DNA of 64,000 nt from Marinobacterium lutimaris. GTDB lineage: Bacteria; Pseudomonadota; Gammaproteobacteria; Pseudomonadales; Balneatricaceae. The stretch lies in the NCBI RefSeq assembly GCF_900108065.1, contig NZ_FNVQ01000010.1, positions 1-64,000 on the forward strand. Direction: 5' to 3'. This document shows positions 27,828 to 37,080 of the stretch, in pieces; position 1 is the first letter of the stretch, and every line of letters begins with the position of its first letter. The notes beneath the pieces are model-generated. The model was given only the letters and a program-made list of their open reading frames with translations. It did not search any database and was not told the origin of the DNA. A program made the position numbers and the translations under genes.

Positions 27828-30056
27828 TCATTCCAGATCATCGCAATGGCTTGCATCCTGTTGCAGCCTGCGTGCCTCCTGTTCGCATTTAAGCTGACGC
27901 TCGCTCTTGGGCACCTGCTGCCTGTTCTCGTTTTGTCCGGCGGGCTCAGATGGCCGTAGTTGGCGTGCCTCGCCCTTTTGCTGAGCGCTGCTTGCCTTGG
28001 GTTGCTGCCGTTCCAGTAGCTGAGTCGGCGACAGTTCTCTGTCGGCCTTGCGCTGTGGCTGCTCCTGCTGTTGAGGCGCCGGCCGTTCGCTGTCGGCCTT
28101 GCGTTGTGGCTGCTCCTGCTGTTGGGGCACCGGCCGTTCGCTGTCGGCCTTGCGTTGTGGCCGCTCCTGCTGTTGAGGCGCCGGCCGTTCGCTGTCGGCC
28201 TTGCGTTGTGACTGCTCCTGCTGTTGAGGCGCCGGCCGTACGCTGTCGGCCTTCCGCTGTGGCTGCTCCTGCTGTTGAGGCGCCGGCCGTTCGCTGTCGG
28301 CCTTGCGTTGTGGCCGCTCCTGCTGTTGAGGCGCCGGCCGTTCGCTGTCGGCCTTCCGCTGTGGCTGCTCCTGCTGTTGAGCCGGCTGTCTATCCTCGGG
28401 CTCGGGTCTTCTCTTCGGCTCGACCGAGCGGTCCAGCCGCTGCGGCTGAGCAGAGTCTTCGGTGCGGCCTGAGCCCGCGGCGCGTACGTCCACGGCATTC
28501 TCTTGCTCGCCCAGTACCCGTATATTCTTGCGCGGCTTGCTGTCCGGCACGCTTTCGACAACCTCAGGTTCCAGCGGCCGTCCAGGCTGTTTACGCAAGA
28601 GATCTTTGCGCTGGGAAAACGGAGGTTCGGCGGGCGGCGGTGGGTTGCGTGCGACGACCGGACGGCCGAACACCTCCGGTGCCGGATGCGCCTTGGCGAC
28701 CTTGCCACTACCGATCACGCTGCGCGTGCTGGGGGCAATCGGGGCGATACGCAGGGTTTCGCCGGTGCTGATTGCCTTGCGGTCAATACGCATCGCGGCG
28801 GAATGTACCGGCTGTGCATTCACAAATACGGTACGGGGCACCACGGTGACGGCCTGTTCCTGGTAACGGTGGGAGTAGTCTATCTGGTCGATATTGTCGG
28901 CGCCGCCGGAGTAGTAGTTGTTGTAGACGTTGGTGATGGTGGTGTTCTGGATCACCGTATTGTTCACGTTAACCCGCGTAAAATAGTTGCGGCTGACATG
29001 ATAGGAGGGCACGTAGACCTCTCGTGGTGCAAGTGGAAACCATCCGATAGGTGAGCTGCCGGCGCCCAACGAAAGCGATAGGCTCCAGCCGCTGCCACCG
29101 ATGAAGGCGACCAGTGCGGGTGCATAGACTGGACGTACCTGGCGCGGACCCGGCACCCAGCCCCAGCGAAGGTCGACGCGGATCCAACGGCCGTAGTGCG
29201 ATGGCGCGAAGCCCCAGGGCGCGTTATCTATCCAGGTCCAGCCCCAAGGCTCCTGCCAGACCCAATGACCGTCGCGGTAAGGTGCCCAGTCGGCGGATAC
29301 TCTGGTTGGGAACCAGGCGTGGCCCTGACCGCTCACCGGGCGCCAATTGCCGTACTGATCCAGATCGTTGTAGCCGGCCAGATCGTCGTCGACATAACGC
29401 AGCGACTCGGAGCGCTGGAATCGGCGGTCGCGCTCCAGACCGTAGCGGTCAAAGTCGTCCTCACGGGGCAAACCGTACATATCGTAGTCGTGTAAATCGG
29501 AGTCGTAGAAACGCACCGCCTCGCCCGCGCGCAAGCTGAAATGGGCGTTGTCGCCGTAGACTTCGCTACGTCCTTCCCACACCACAATGGTGGTGTCTCC
29601 GTGCCGTGGATCCACGTCAACCCGATAGCGGCCACGGCCCCCGATGGTGAGTGCCAGCAGCGGAGTGTCGATCTCGATTTGCTGATCCCTGTACTGCCGC
29701 CGTACACTCAGGCTAAGCGTCCCTTGGGGTAACTGCAGCTGCATCAAGTTATCGTTCAGGTCGAGAATTTCGACGCTGCTGTTAGCGTCGATGCGCACGG
29801 CGGAACTGCCTACTTGAAATTCGGCGCGGGAATTGCTGTCGGTCCATAGCCGATCGCCGCGAATCAGCGGTCGATTGCGTACGACATCGAACCACTGATT
29901 TTCGCCTGAAGGTGAATAACTCACCTGACCCCGGCTGTCGCTCAGGTAGCCCACGCGTGCTGAAGGATCGGCATTGGCGTTGCCGGCGAACAGTGCCGCG
30001 CACAGGGCAAACAGCAGCAAGCCGTTCAAGGCAGGTAATCGCAATGGATTCGACAT
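27828..30056 (-). CDS. FecR-like/DUF6600 exported protein with repeat tail
   Basis: A 742-residue secreted protein. A signal peptide ends near NANADPSA. A FecR-like beta region (about residues 35-190) has RPLIRGDRLWTDSNSRAEFQ and TPLLALTIGGRGRYRVDV. A Trp/Tyr-rich middle follows (WAPYRDGHWVWQEPWGWTWI, WGFAPSHYGRWIRVDLRWGW), as in DUF6600 proteins. From about residue 450 the protein is Pro/Arg/Gln-rich and holds seven near-identical 17-residue units of the type PQRKADSERPAPQQQEQ. The C-terminus, KCEQEARRLQQDASHCDDL, contains two Cys. The likely location is periplasm or cell surface; the function is unknown. AGAGGA precedes the ATG. Confidence 0.8.
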   Translation of the reverse strand: MSNPLRLPALNGLLLFALCAALFAGNANADPSARVGYLSDSRGQVSYSPSGENQWFDVVRNRPLIRGDRLWTDSNSRAEFQVGSSAVRIDANSSVEILDLNDNLMQLQLPQGTLSLSVRRQYRDQQIEIDTPLLALTIGGRGRYRVDVDPRHGDTTIVVWEGRSEVYGDNAHFSLRAGEAVRFYDSDLHDYDMYGLPREDDFDRYGLERDRRFQRSESLRYVDDDLAGYNDLDQYGNWRPVSGQGHAWFPTRVSADWAPYRDGHWVWQEPWGWTWIDNAPWGFAPSHYGRWIRVDLRWGWVPGPRQVRPVYAPALVAFIGGSGWSLSLSLGAGSSPIGWFPLAPREVYVPSYHVSRNYFTRVNVNNTVIQNTTITNVYNNYYSGGADNIDQIDYSHRYQEQAVTVVPRTVFVNAQPVHSAAMRIDRKAISTGETLRIAPIAPSTRSVIGSGKVAKAHPAPEVFGRPVVARNPPPPAEPPFSQRKDLLRKQPGRPLEPEVVESVPDSKPRKNIRVLGEQENAVDVRAAGSGRTEDSAQPQRLDRSVEPKRRPEPEDRQPAQQQEQPQRKADSERPAPQQQERPQRKADSERPAPQQQEQPQRKADSVRPAPQQQEQSQRKADSERPAPQQQERPQRKADSERPVPQQQEQPQRKADSERPAPQQQEQPQRKADRELSPTQLLERQQPKASSAQQKGEARQLRPSEPAGQNENRQQVPKSERQLKCEQEARRLQQDASHCDDLE
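28039..28380 (-). repeat. 51-bp tandem repeats inside the FecR-like gene
   Basis: About 6.7 units of 51 bp, each encoding 17 residues (QQQEQPQRKADSERPAP with few changes). Differences are mostly single bases, so copy number could vary by slippage. These are coding repeats without spacers. Confidence 0.9.
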
Positions 30057-30441
30057 AGTGTATTCCTCTTGGCAAATGCCCGAACTACCAACACCTTAGG
30101 TATCGGCCACGATGACTTCCGGAGCGGAGGGCAGTATCAGGCGGTCCTACTTATCGTCTGCCATGGGAGCACAGTGCTTTGCCCTCCCAATGGACCAAAT
30201 CTACAGCGCATGACCAGCCGGTTCTGTACGTTGCCGCACAAAGCGCGTGGATTTGTTCTATTGACCTTATTTGAAGCAGGGATGTGTTTGATTATCTCAA
30301 CAGGTTTTAAACCCGGGTCGACGTCAAGTGAGGGGCTGTCGCAGGTGAAGTTTGAACAGAGGTACTTGAGCGAACAGGAAAGCTGTGGCGACTCATGTGC
30401 AGTCAACAGTAGGAAACTCGGCGTCCCTGCCGGCCTGGTTG
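30057..30441. other. Gene-free stretch upstream of the FecR-like gene
   Basis: About 385 nt with no gene I can support. It should hold the promoter of the FecR-like gene. Its base composition is more mixed than the flanks. No hairpin or recognisable operator was found. Confidence 0.4.
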
Positions 30442-30672
30442 TTATTTCTCCATGCTGGGCTTTGAATCCTCACTGCGGGGTGGTTGTGGTTCTCTTGTTT
30501 TGGGCTCGGTTTCAAATCCTTTGGGGGGCTGCTGCTCTTTGGCATTGGAGCCCGGTGCCTCTTTGCGCTGCTGTTGCTGTTGATTGTTCGCCTGTTGTTT
30601 TTCCTGGGGGCGCGGCTGATTTTCGCGTTTTGTGGTAGCCGCGTTACCTTGTTCCTTACGATTCGTTTTCAT
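30442..30672 (-). CDS. Small Gln/Lys-rich disordered protein
   Basis: A 76-residue, highly polar protein: MKTNRKEQGNAATTKRENQP, a NNQQQQQRKEAPG stretch and a Pro/Glu tail ending SKPSMEK. There are no hydrophobic segments and no recognised domain; it should be intrinsically disordered. The start is chosen because AGAGG lies 11 bases upstream. The composition resembles the repeat tail of the neighbouring FecR-like protein, so the two may be functionally linked. This is weak inference. Confidence 0.5.
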   Translation of the reverse strand: MKTNRKEQGNAATTKRENQPRPQEKQQANNQQQQQRKEAPGSNAKEQQPPKGFETEPKTREPQPPRSEDSKPSMEK

Positions 30673-30876
30673 TATAAATAACCTCTTGGGGATACTCGCG
30701 GCATGCGAGATTGCAAACCAGCGAGGTGTATAAAATCGCAGGTAATATGTGCAGCGTCGGTGCGTTGTCACACATAGGGTCTATGATTAACTCCCGATCT
30801 GCTGCCGATGACGATCGGTATGAGCGAGGTCTGCATCGACATCGCCGGGAGAGCGTGCTTGATCTTCAGCTCGTAA

Positions 30877-30935
30877 TTAGCGGTTGATTCGGGAAATTTT
30901 TGTACCCTCGATGCTGATGCCCGCCATCAATCCTG
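30877..30935 (-). pseudogene. Duplicate of the SYLF gene C-terminus
   Basis: The minus strand encodes GLMAGISIEGTKISRINR and a stop, almost identical to the end of the SYLF protein at 26507-27073 (GLMAGITIEGTKISRINR), with matching DNA. The upstream sequence is unrelated. It is a partial duplication or recombination scar about 4.4 kb from its source. Confidence 0.75.
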
Positions 30936-31230
30936 TCCGCCAGCAGGATGTTTGCGAAGTGTGATGATCAGCGGTGCGCCCAGGATAAACTGCGTCCGGC
31001 CGAAAACCTGTGGGCGGTCTGAGCGTGCTATATTGAAACCAGCAGCACTGGGGCGTTTCGCTTGTAGCGCGCCGTTGCACAACCACCACCTGCTGGCCGC
31101 GTCGTGTTTAGTTCCCCAGTGGTTCGATCGCACCTCTTCTACTTGCCTGCCCAGGCTTTGCTGAGCAGCGAGCAGCTGCTGTTCAAGTCCTTATCCGGCC
31201 ACGGATGTCGGTTATCCAAGGAGAAATAAG

Positions 31231-32019
31231 ATGCGGTTACTTGCCAGTTGTGACTTGACGTTCGATATCACAGTGCCGACCCCTTTTATTCTCATGCTGC
31301 GGCCGCGCAGCGGCTCCAATCAATGGGTTGCGCGTGAGGAATACAACATCGAGCCCATCGTGCCGGTTTTTGAATTCAGCGATGGCTACGGCAACCTGTG
31401 CCAACGTCTGGTCGCGCCTCCGGGAACGTTTTCGGTCCGCACGGTGGCCGAGCTGATGGTCGCCGATAGCGTCGACAGGGCGCCCGGCGCGCCTTTCGTC
31501 AATGTGGAGTATCTGCCGGATGGTGTGCTTTGCTATCTGCTGCCGAGTCGTTACTGCGAGTCCGATCATTTCAACGAGATGGCCGCTGAAATCACCTCTG
31601 GACAGCGGTTGGGGTACGATCAGGTTGCGGCGATCGAGGCCTGGTTGCGTAGCGCATTCAGTTATGTGCCGGGCAGCACCAGCGCAACGCTGTCCGCCGT
31701 GGAGGTAAATGCCAGGCAGGTCGGTATCTGTCGTGATCTGGCGCATCTCGGCATCGCCTTGTGCCGAAGTCTCAGCATTCCGGCGCGCATGGTGGTGGGG
31801 TATCTACATGATTTGGAACCCATGGATCTGCACGCCTGGTTCGAGGCCTACGTTGGCGACCGCTGGTATACCTTCGATGCCACGCAGTCAGCGTTAAGAG
31901 GCGGATATGTGGCGCTTGGTTACGGGCGTGATGCGGCCGATGTCGCGGTGTTCAATCAATTCGGCCCCCCCTCATTCGCAACGGCCCAGACAGTGCGGGT
32001 CGAACGGCTTCACGACTGA
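31231..32019 (+). CDS. Transglutaminase-like protein (left copy A)
   Basis: A 262-residue cytoplasmic protein of the transglutaminase/cysteine-protease-like superfamily. The catalytic triad is readable: Cys in [20 protein letters not shown], His in [15 protein letters not shown] and Asp in [20 protein letters not shown]. The N-terminal 100 residues are a beta-rich domain. Family members occur in pairs like this one, often next to alpha-E and ATP-grasp proteins, which are absent here. AGGAG precedes the ATG. The nearly identical right copy is at 62823-63611. Confidence 0.88.
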   Translation: MRLLASCDLTFDITVPTPFILMLRPRSGSNQWVAREEYNIEPIVPVFEFSDGYGNLCQRLVAPPGTFSVRTVAELMVADSVDRAPGAPFVNVEYLPDGVLCYLLPSRYCESDHFNEMAAEITSGQRLGYDQVAAIEAWLRSAFSYVPGSTSATLSAVEVNARQVGICRDLAHLGIALCRSLSIPARMVVGYLHDLEPMDLHAWFEAYVGDRWYTFDATQSALRGGYVALGYGRDAADVAVFNQFGPPSFATAQTVRVERLHD

Positions 32020-32072
32020 CTCTGAGCCGGAAGCTGGAAACCTTTAATCGTACACCGACGAGGACCGCCAGC

Positions 32073-32918
32073 TTGCTATTCAACATCCAACATCGTACCC
32101 GCTACACCTACTCTCAACCCGTGCGGCTGAGCCCACAAAAACTGCGCTTTTACCCGCGTTGTGATGGCTCTCAGCGGGTACTCTCTCATCAGATTAAGAT
32201 CAATCCTGCACCTCAAGGGCAGAATGAACACCTCGATCTGGAGGGCAATCACGTCACCCAAGTATGGTTTGACGGCGAAACCCAGTATTTTGAAGTCGAG
32301 GTCAACATGCAGGTCCAGACACTGCGGAAGAACGCTTTCGATTTTCTGTTGGCGCCAGAAGCGATGCGGTTACCGATCAGCCACGATCAGGATGCGATTT
32401 GCGCCAGGGCCTATCTGGAACGCAGCAGGGCGGACGATGAGGTGACCGTTTTTGCGGCGGAGCTCAGCCTGGGTGTGAACCGCGATACCTTGCGATTTCT
32501 GGACCGTCTCAATCATTATCTGCACGATGAATTTGTCCAGATCCATCGTCACTCCGGCGCGCCGCAGGCGCCGGCATTTACCTTGCAAACCCGGCGTGGC
32601 GCCTGTCGCGATCTCGCCGTCCTGTTTGTCGATTGCTGCCGGGCCGAGGGGTTGGCGGCGCGCTTTGCCAGCGGCTACCAGAAAGGCGATCTGCAGCGCG
32701 ACCGCCGGGATCTGCATGCCTGGCCAGAGGTGTATCTGCCGGGCGCGGGTTGGCGCGGATGGGACCCAACTCACGGATATATGCTTGCCGATACGCATGT
32801 GACCATCGCAGCGGCGGCACATGCACGCGATACGCTGCCGGTCAGAGGTGTCTTTGTCGGTGGCGGCGCGAGCAGCGTGCTCGACTTCGCTGTGCAGATT
32901 CAGGTCACGGATTCATAG
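32073..32918 (+). CDS. Transglutaminase-like protein (left copy B)
   Basis: A 281-residue protein with an N-terminal bacterial transglutaminase-associated domain (FNIQHRTRYTYSQPVRLSPQ, typical start) and a core carrying Cys in RRGACRDLAVLFVDCCRAEG, His in DLHAWPEVYLPGAGWRGWDP and Asp in the same segment. The start is uncertain: TTG 32073 is used. The right copy has an in-frame GTG eight codons further up that is ACA here. It probably forms an operon with copy A, 53 nt upstream. Confidence 0.87.
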   Translation: MLFNIQHRTRYTYSQPVRLSPQKLRFYPRCDGSQRVLSHQIKINPAPQGQNEHLDLEGNHVTQVWFDGETQYFEVEVNMQVQTLRKNAFDFLLAPEAMRLPISHDQDAICARAYLERSRADDEVTVFAAELSLGVNRDTLRFLDRLNHYLHDEFVQIHRHSGAPQAPAFTLQTRRGACRDLAVLFVDCCRAEGLAARFASGYQKGDLQRDRRDLHAWPEVYLPGAGWRGWDPTHGYMLADTHVTIAAAAHARDTLPVRGVFVGGGASSVLDFAVQIQVTDS

Positions 32919-33071
32919 GCGGTATGGATCTCGCACCCAGAGTTTTCCGAGCGTTTAAAGGCTCTAGAATCGATCACCCATTGGTATTTCGAACGACCAC
33001 TTTGTGCCGATAATGCCCGCTGAAACGGATCCTGAAAAATGTCCGCTTTTCGGAGACGGCCAGATTGGCCT

Positions 33072-34234
33072 AAGGAACCTGTGATTAAGTTCCAATTTCC
33101 GTGACTACCAGCAATCACCGCAACTGGAGCCTAATTTAGGCGTTTCTATCCTGTGTTTGCCCATCGACGAGCTGCCTTTTCAGGCACTTCAGACGGATTA
33201 ACCCTGCGCTCGCAACATCTGATCTACACGCACGACATTCGCCAATGCAAATAGCATCGCCAACTTGCCGTCGTTTTTCATCAGTCCGCGATAACGTGCT
33301 TTCACAAAGCCAAACTGGCACTTGATGATTCGGAAGGGATGCTCCACTTTTGCCCGCACACTCGCCTTGAGATATTCGGTACGGAGTCTGACTTTGTTGA
33401 TGCGGGGATGCTTTTTCAGAGCCTGTAGCGTCCCCGGTCTTTCTGCGATGTGCCAATCAGCTCGAACATACTTCAACTCATCCCGTTTCTCCGCGCCACG
33501 GTATCCCGCGTCCGCGAAGATGAAGGCCTCATCACCATGCAGTGCATGACCGGCCTGATTAAGATCGTGCTCATGAGCCGCTGTCGTCATGAAACTGTGG
33601 GTGACTCCGGTTCGCGCATCAACACCATATGCGCCTTCATTCCAAAGTGCCATTCATTGCCTTTCTTGGTTTGATGCATCTCCGGATCACGCTCGCCGGC
33701 TTTGTTTTTGGTCGAACTCGGAGCCTCAATAATGGTGGCGTCAATCAGCGAGCCTTCTTTGAGCAGGACACCGGCTTCCGATAGCCAATGGTTCACCTCT
33801 TCAAAAATCTGGCGAGCTAAACCGTGCTGTTCCAGCAGGTGCCGAAACTTCAGAATGGTGGAGTGATCAGGTATCGCCTTGTCCAGTGACAGGCCTGCAA
33901 AGAGTCGCATGGAAGCAATCTCGTACAGTGCATCTTCCATGGCGGGATCACTCAGGTTGTACCACTGCTGCATACAGTGAATCCGAAGCATCGTGGACAA
34001 CGGGTACGGTCGGCGACCGTTGCCTACCTTGGGGTAATGAGGTTCGATAACCGCTTCGAGACGGGCCCATGGGATCAGCTTATCCATCCGCCCAAGAAAC
34101 TTCTCTTTCCGGGTCTGGCGACGCTTGTTGCTGAACTCGCTATCAGCGAATGTGAGCTGCTGATCCATCCGAACATCCTCAATGTGTTTGTGCCGGGGAT
34201 TGTCTCATGCGGGGGACTTGTTCACATGTTCTCT
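33072..34234 (-). mobile_element. IS5-family element, copy 1 (frameshifted)
   Basis: The element is 1163 bp, exactly the length of the intact copy at 47430-48592. The transposase-start end has AGAGAACATGTGAACAAGTC read on the minus strand (34234 downwards). The other end has AAGGAACCTGTGATTAAGTT (from 33072). These are imperfect inverted repeats matching those of copy 2. It is inserted in an IS30-type element, of which only the right part remains. Confidence 0.8.
33198..34168 (-). pseudogene. IS5-family transposase with frameshift
   Basis: The two frames 34168-33587 and 33653-33198 together match the 321-residue transposase at 47495-48460 from [20 protein letters not shown] to the VDQMLRA end. 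Compared with copy 2, one base has been lost near 33628 (CATATGGTGTT for CATATCGGTGTT), which throws the frame just before the VDARTG strand carrying catalytic residues. The N-terminal piece is 193 residues. It is probably inactive unless frameshifting restores it. Confidence 0.88.
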
Positions 34235-34664
34235 AGGCAAGCATGGAACCGGTGCATTAGTCACTCTGGCGGAGCGCACGAGTCGCTTGTATCTGGTGCG
34301 CAGAGTCGACGCTAAGCGCGCTGCGGATGTGCGGGATGCGATCATCGAGATGCTCACGCCCTATGCCGATCATGTGCATACGATCACAGCGGATAACGGT
34401 AGCGAGTTCGTTGAGCACAAGGCCATCGCCGAAGCACTGGGGACGGAGTTCTATTTTGCGCACCCGTACTCGTCCTGGGAGCGCGGACTGAACGAGAATT
34501 TTAACGGTCTGCTGCGTCAGTTCATTCCGAAAGGCGTGGATCTGAGGCTGATAACGGATGAGGATGTACGGCGGGCAGAAAAGATTTTAAACCTGAGACC
34601 GCGTAAGTGCCTCGGGTTTAAACAGCCTGAAGTCGTATTCCAGGAATACCTTCAGGCTGCATAG
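34235..34664 (+). pseudogene. IS30-family transposase, C-terminal half
   Basis: From GKHGTGALVTLAERTSRLYL to the FQEYLQAA end the frame matches the catalytic core of IS30-type transposases: ITADNGSEFVEHKAIAEALG, with the middle Asp, and YSSWERGLNENFNGLLRQFI, with the final Glu. The N-terminal helix-turn-helix part and first catalytic Asp are missing because the IS5 element abuts at 34234. The sequence after the stop (GTGTCGCACTTCGGAGTTGA) may be the IS30 right end. Confidence 0.8.
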
Positions 34665-34861
34665 GCGGGTGTCGCACTTCGGAGTTGACTTCGCGCTTCC
34701 TCAGAACTTGGACCAATATTATTTCTCTGTTTCTCTACAGTATATTGAACTATATAAGTCTCGAAAATTTAAGAGAAAATCTTATTTAATTTTCAACATA
34801 AGAGAATTTATATTAATTGAGAGTTCGATGAGTTTCTGTGAAAATAATTTAATAACTCATA

Positions 34862-35461
34862 CTATATCGGCATCGAATCTACAGGAGTGACAACCATTAA
34901 TAGATGAGCAGTGCCTTCACCAATATTTTTTCCACGATGAGGCTTTTCGCAGTTAAAGTGAACACAATCGCCAGGTTCAAGTATGGTTATATTTCCATCT
35001 ATTTCGAACTCAAGAGAGCCTTCAAGTAAATAGAGAATTTCTTCGCCTTTATGTGTCAGCATTTCGCTATGTAGCGACTCTCCAGGCAAATACGACAATT
35101 CAAAAGCGCTCATTTTTTGGTCTAACAAAAAGCCACTTAGAGGGCGAAAGGTGTACCCCTTACCTTTCAGTGGTTCACTGCGCTGCCTATCTTCTGTGCG
35201 GCTGACCGAAAAGTCAGGTTTTTCGTCTTCTGGGGATCTATCGAAGAGTTCCCTCAATGCAATTCCTAACCTGTCAGATATCGCAATCAAGTTCGAAATT
35301 GATGCATTCGTCTCTCCGCGCTCAAGTCGAGAAAGGAAGCTGGCGGACAGTCCGGTTCTCTCACTCAATGATTCTAACGTAAAGTTTTTTTCCCTTCGTG
35401 AAGCTCTAATTCGCCTACCAAGTTGTTTTGAGACAGCCTCTACCTTTTCATCGATACTCAT
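34862..35461 (-). CDS. XRE-family regulator with C-terminal cupin domain
   Basis: A 199-residue one-component regulator: helix-turn-helix (about residues 15-70, FTLESLSERTGLSASFLSRL, ERGETNASISNLIAISDRLG) and a cupin sensor (about residues 115-190, LPGESLHSEMLTHKGEEILY, GDCVHFNCEKPHRGKN). Regulators of this build commonly control uptake and breakdown of amino acids, polyamines or amines. It is divergent from the AT-rich transporter operon, and the gap holds a perfect 22-bp palindrome and a second inverted repeat, likely its operators. Low-GC codon use separates it from the transposase genes to its left. Confidence 0.9.
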   Translation of the reverse strand: MSIDEKVEAVSKQLGRRIRASRREKNFTLESLSERTGLSASFLSRLERGETNASISNLIAISDRLGIALRELFDRSPEDEKPDFSVSRTEDRQRSEPLKGKGYTFRPLSGFLLDQKMSAFELSYLPGESLHSEMLTHKGEEILYLLEGSLEFEIDGNITILEPGDCVHFNCEKPHRGKNIGEGTAHLLMVVTPVDSMPI

Positions 35462-35485
35462 CGCAATGCTCCATAATGATGCATC

Positions 35486-35507
35486 CCATGCACATACATG
35501 TGCATGG
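35486..35507. promoter_or_regulatory. Perfect 22-bp palindrome, probable autoregulatory operator
   Basis: Arms CCATGCACAT and ATGTGCATGG are perfect reverse complements around a central AC. It lies 25 nt upstream of the XRE-cupin start, where binding would control that gene. The binding protein is inferred. Confidence 0.6.
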
Positions 35508-35705
35508 AAGGCAAAAAAACAGGTAAATCAGCGTGCAATCGCACCTAACTAACCGCACGTTACAACCCGCCAACCGCCATGGTTGCTGCTTCGTCACTGA
35601 TATTCATTGACGATACCACAATCTGGCCTGATTCTAGCATGTAAATTTTACTGTTACTTGTGATCTCCTCGAAAGCCTTTGCGAGGAATACTTGTACATT
35701 GTAAT

Positions 35706-35740
35706 TTGCATGTGGCGAACATATTATGCATTACATGCAA
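35706..35740. promoter_or_regulatory. TTGCATGT/ACATGCAA inverted repeat before the transporter operon
   Basis: TTGCATGT (35706-35713) and ACATGCAA (35733-35740) are exact inverted repeats 19 nt apart. They share the GCATGT core with the palindrome at 35486-35507 and lie 68 nt before the start of the binding-protein gene. Confidence 0.45.
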
Positions 35741-35807
35741 TCTTTCGTGCGGCGAAAAATTTGAATAAATGTCGCATCCACTTAGATAAGTGAAGGATTT
35801 GATACCC

Positions 35808-37034
35808 ATGCCAAGAAATCTACGAGTCAAGAATTCTACCGCTCTCATCGCTCTGATGGGCGGATTGCTATCGCTAACTACGCAAGCATCTCAAGCAGAA
35901 ATTTCCGACGGCATCATCAAAATCGGAATTTTGAATGACCAGTCAGGACCATATTCTGATTTGTCGGGACAGGGCTCTGTTGAGGCAGCTCGTCTTGCGA
36001 TTGAGGAGTTCGGTGGGACTGTTGCCGGCGCAAAGGTAGAGCTCGTTGTAGGAGACCACCAAAACAAAGCTGATGTCGGCGCCACAAAGGCACGAGAGTG
36101 GTTCGATCGAGAGGGGGTTGATGCAATAGCTGATTTTTCTAACTCGAGCGTTGGTCTTGCAGTGCAGGGGTTAGCAGCTGATAGAAAGAAAATCACACTT
36201 GTCGCGGCTGCATCAAACGCATTCACCGGAGCATCTTGCTCCCCTTATTCAACCCAGTGGATATACAACTCATACAGTAACGGCCACGGCCTGGCCAATA
36301 TGCTGGTTAAGCGTGGTTTCGATTCCTGGTACCTGATGACTGTAGATTACGCTTTCGGTCATGCCTTCTCGGATGACATTCGCAAGACAGTAATGGCAGC
36401 TGGCAAAGAAGTGTTGGGAGAGGTGAGGTTTCCGCTGAATTCCCCTGATCTTAGCTCGTATTTGATTCAAGCACAGGGCTCACGGGCCGAGGTGGTTGTA
36501 GCTGCAAGTGCTGGTAGCGATATGGCAAATACAGTAAAGCAAGCAGCTGAATTCGGTATCACCCCGAACCAAACACTAGCCGCGCCTGCGGTGTTTATAA
36601 CGGATGTACATAGCATGGGGTTGGCGCAAGCACAGGGGCTACAGTTTCTAACTGCGTTTTATTGGGATAGAACTGACGCGTCTAGAGAGTGGGCTAATAA
36701 ATTCTATGAAAGACGCGGCGCGATGCCAACTATGACCCAGGCGGGTGTTTACTCCGCGGTCCGCCATTATTTGGAAGCCATCAGCGCTTCAAATTCAGAT
36801 GACGCTGATGTTGTTGCCAAAAAGATGCGTGAGCTACCGGTAAACGACATGTTTATTCAAGGTGGGAGTATTCGTGAAGACGGACAAGTTATGCATGACA
36901 TGTACTTGGTAGAAGTAAAAAAGCCCTCAGATTCAGAGAAACCATGGGATTACTACAACGTCATTGACTCTGTAAGTGCGTCGGAGGCATTTCAGCCTCT
37001 GGCTGATAGCTTATGCCCGTTGGTGAATAAGTAG
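35808..37034 (+). CDS. Branched-chain-amino-acid-type ABC transporter binding protein
   Basis: A 408-residue periplasmic binding protein (type I fold, LivK/urea-amide type). The signal peptide (ALIALMGGLLSLTTQASQAE) is followed by IKIGILNDQSGPYSDLSGQG and AARLAIEEFGG, the standard opening of the family. The ATG at 35808 has AAGGA ten bases upstream and is preferred to the GTG at 35790. Relatives carry amino acids, amides, short carboxylates or aromatic acids, so the ligand is not determined. It is the first gene of a seven-gene same-strand cluster ending with nadC. Confidence 0.9.
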   Translation: MPRNLRVKNSTALIALMGGLLSLTTQASQAEISDGIIKIGILNDQSGPYSDLSGQGSVEAARLAIEEFGGTVAGAKVELVVGDHQNKADVGATKAREWFDREGVDAIADFSNSSVGLAVQGLAADRKKITLVAAASNAFTGASCSPYSTQWIYNSYSNGHGLANMLVKRGFDSWYLMTVDYAFGHAFSDDIRKTVMAAGKEVLGEVRFPLNSPDLSSYLIQAQGSRAEVVVAASAGSDMANTVKQAAEFGITPNQTLAAPAVFITDVHSMGLAQAQGLQFLTAFYWDRTDASREWANKFYERRGAMPTMTQAGVYSAVRHYLEAISASNSDDADVVAKKMRELPVNDMFIQGGSIREDGQVMHDMYLVEVKKPSDSEKPWDYYNVIDSVSASEAFQPLADSLCPLVNK

Positions 37035-37080
37035 TAGTTAAATTAACTAAACAACATCTAAATAATATAGGAGAAGTACT

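Larger units (their letters stand above)
31130..33012 (+). repeat. Left arm of a large inverted duplication (transglutaminase block)
   Basis: This block, holding two transglutaminase-like genes and their flanks, recurs in inverted orientation at about 61827-63740. Homology includes the sequence before the first ribosome site (GGCTTTGCTGAGCA, CTTATCCGG) and a nearly identical 3' flank (GTTCGAAATACCAATGGGTG and GATCGATTCTAGAGCC), ending at TATCGGCAC on the minus strand near 33004. The outer limit is approximate. Confidence 0.8.

Noticed and set aside
28039..28380. CRISPR-like regular repeats
   Set aside because: The units are directly adjacent without spacers, keep a reading frame and encode a 17-residue repeat, so this is a coding tandem repeat.
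27950..28771. Long plus-strand open frame (Ala/Val/Pro/Cys-rich) antisense to the FecR-like gene
   Set aside because: It arises from the repeat composition. There is no ribosome site, the residue use is unnatural, and the minus-strand gene has signal peptide and domain support.
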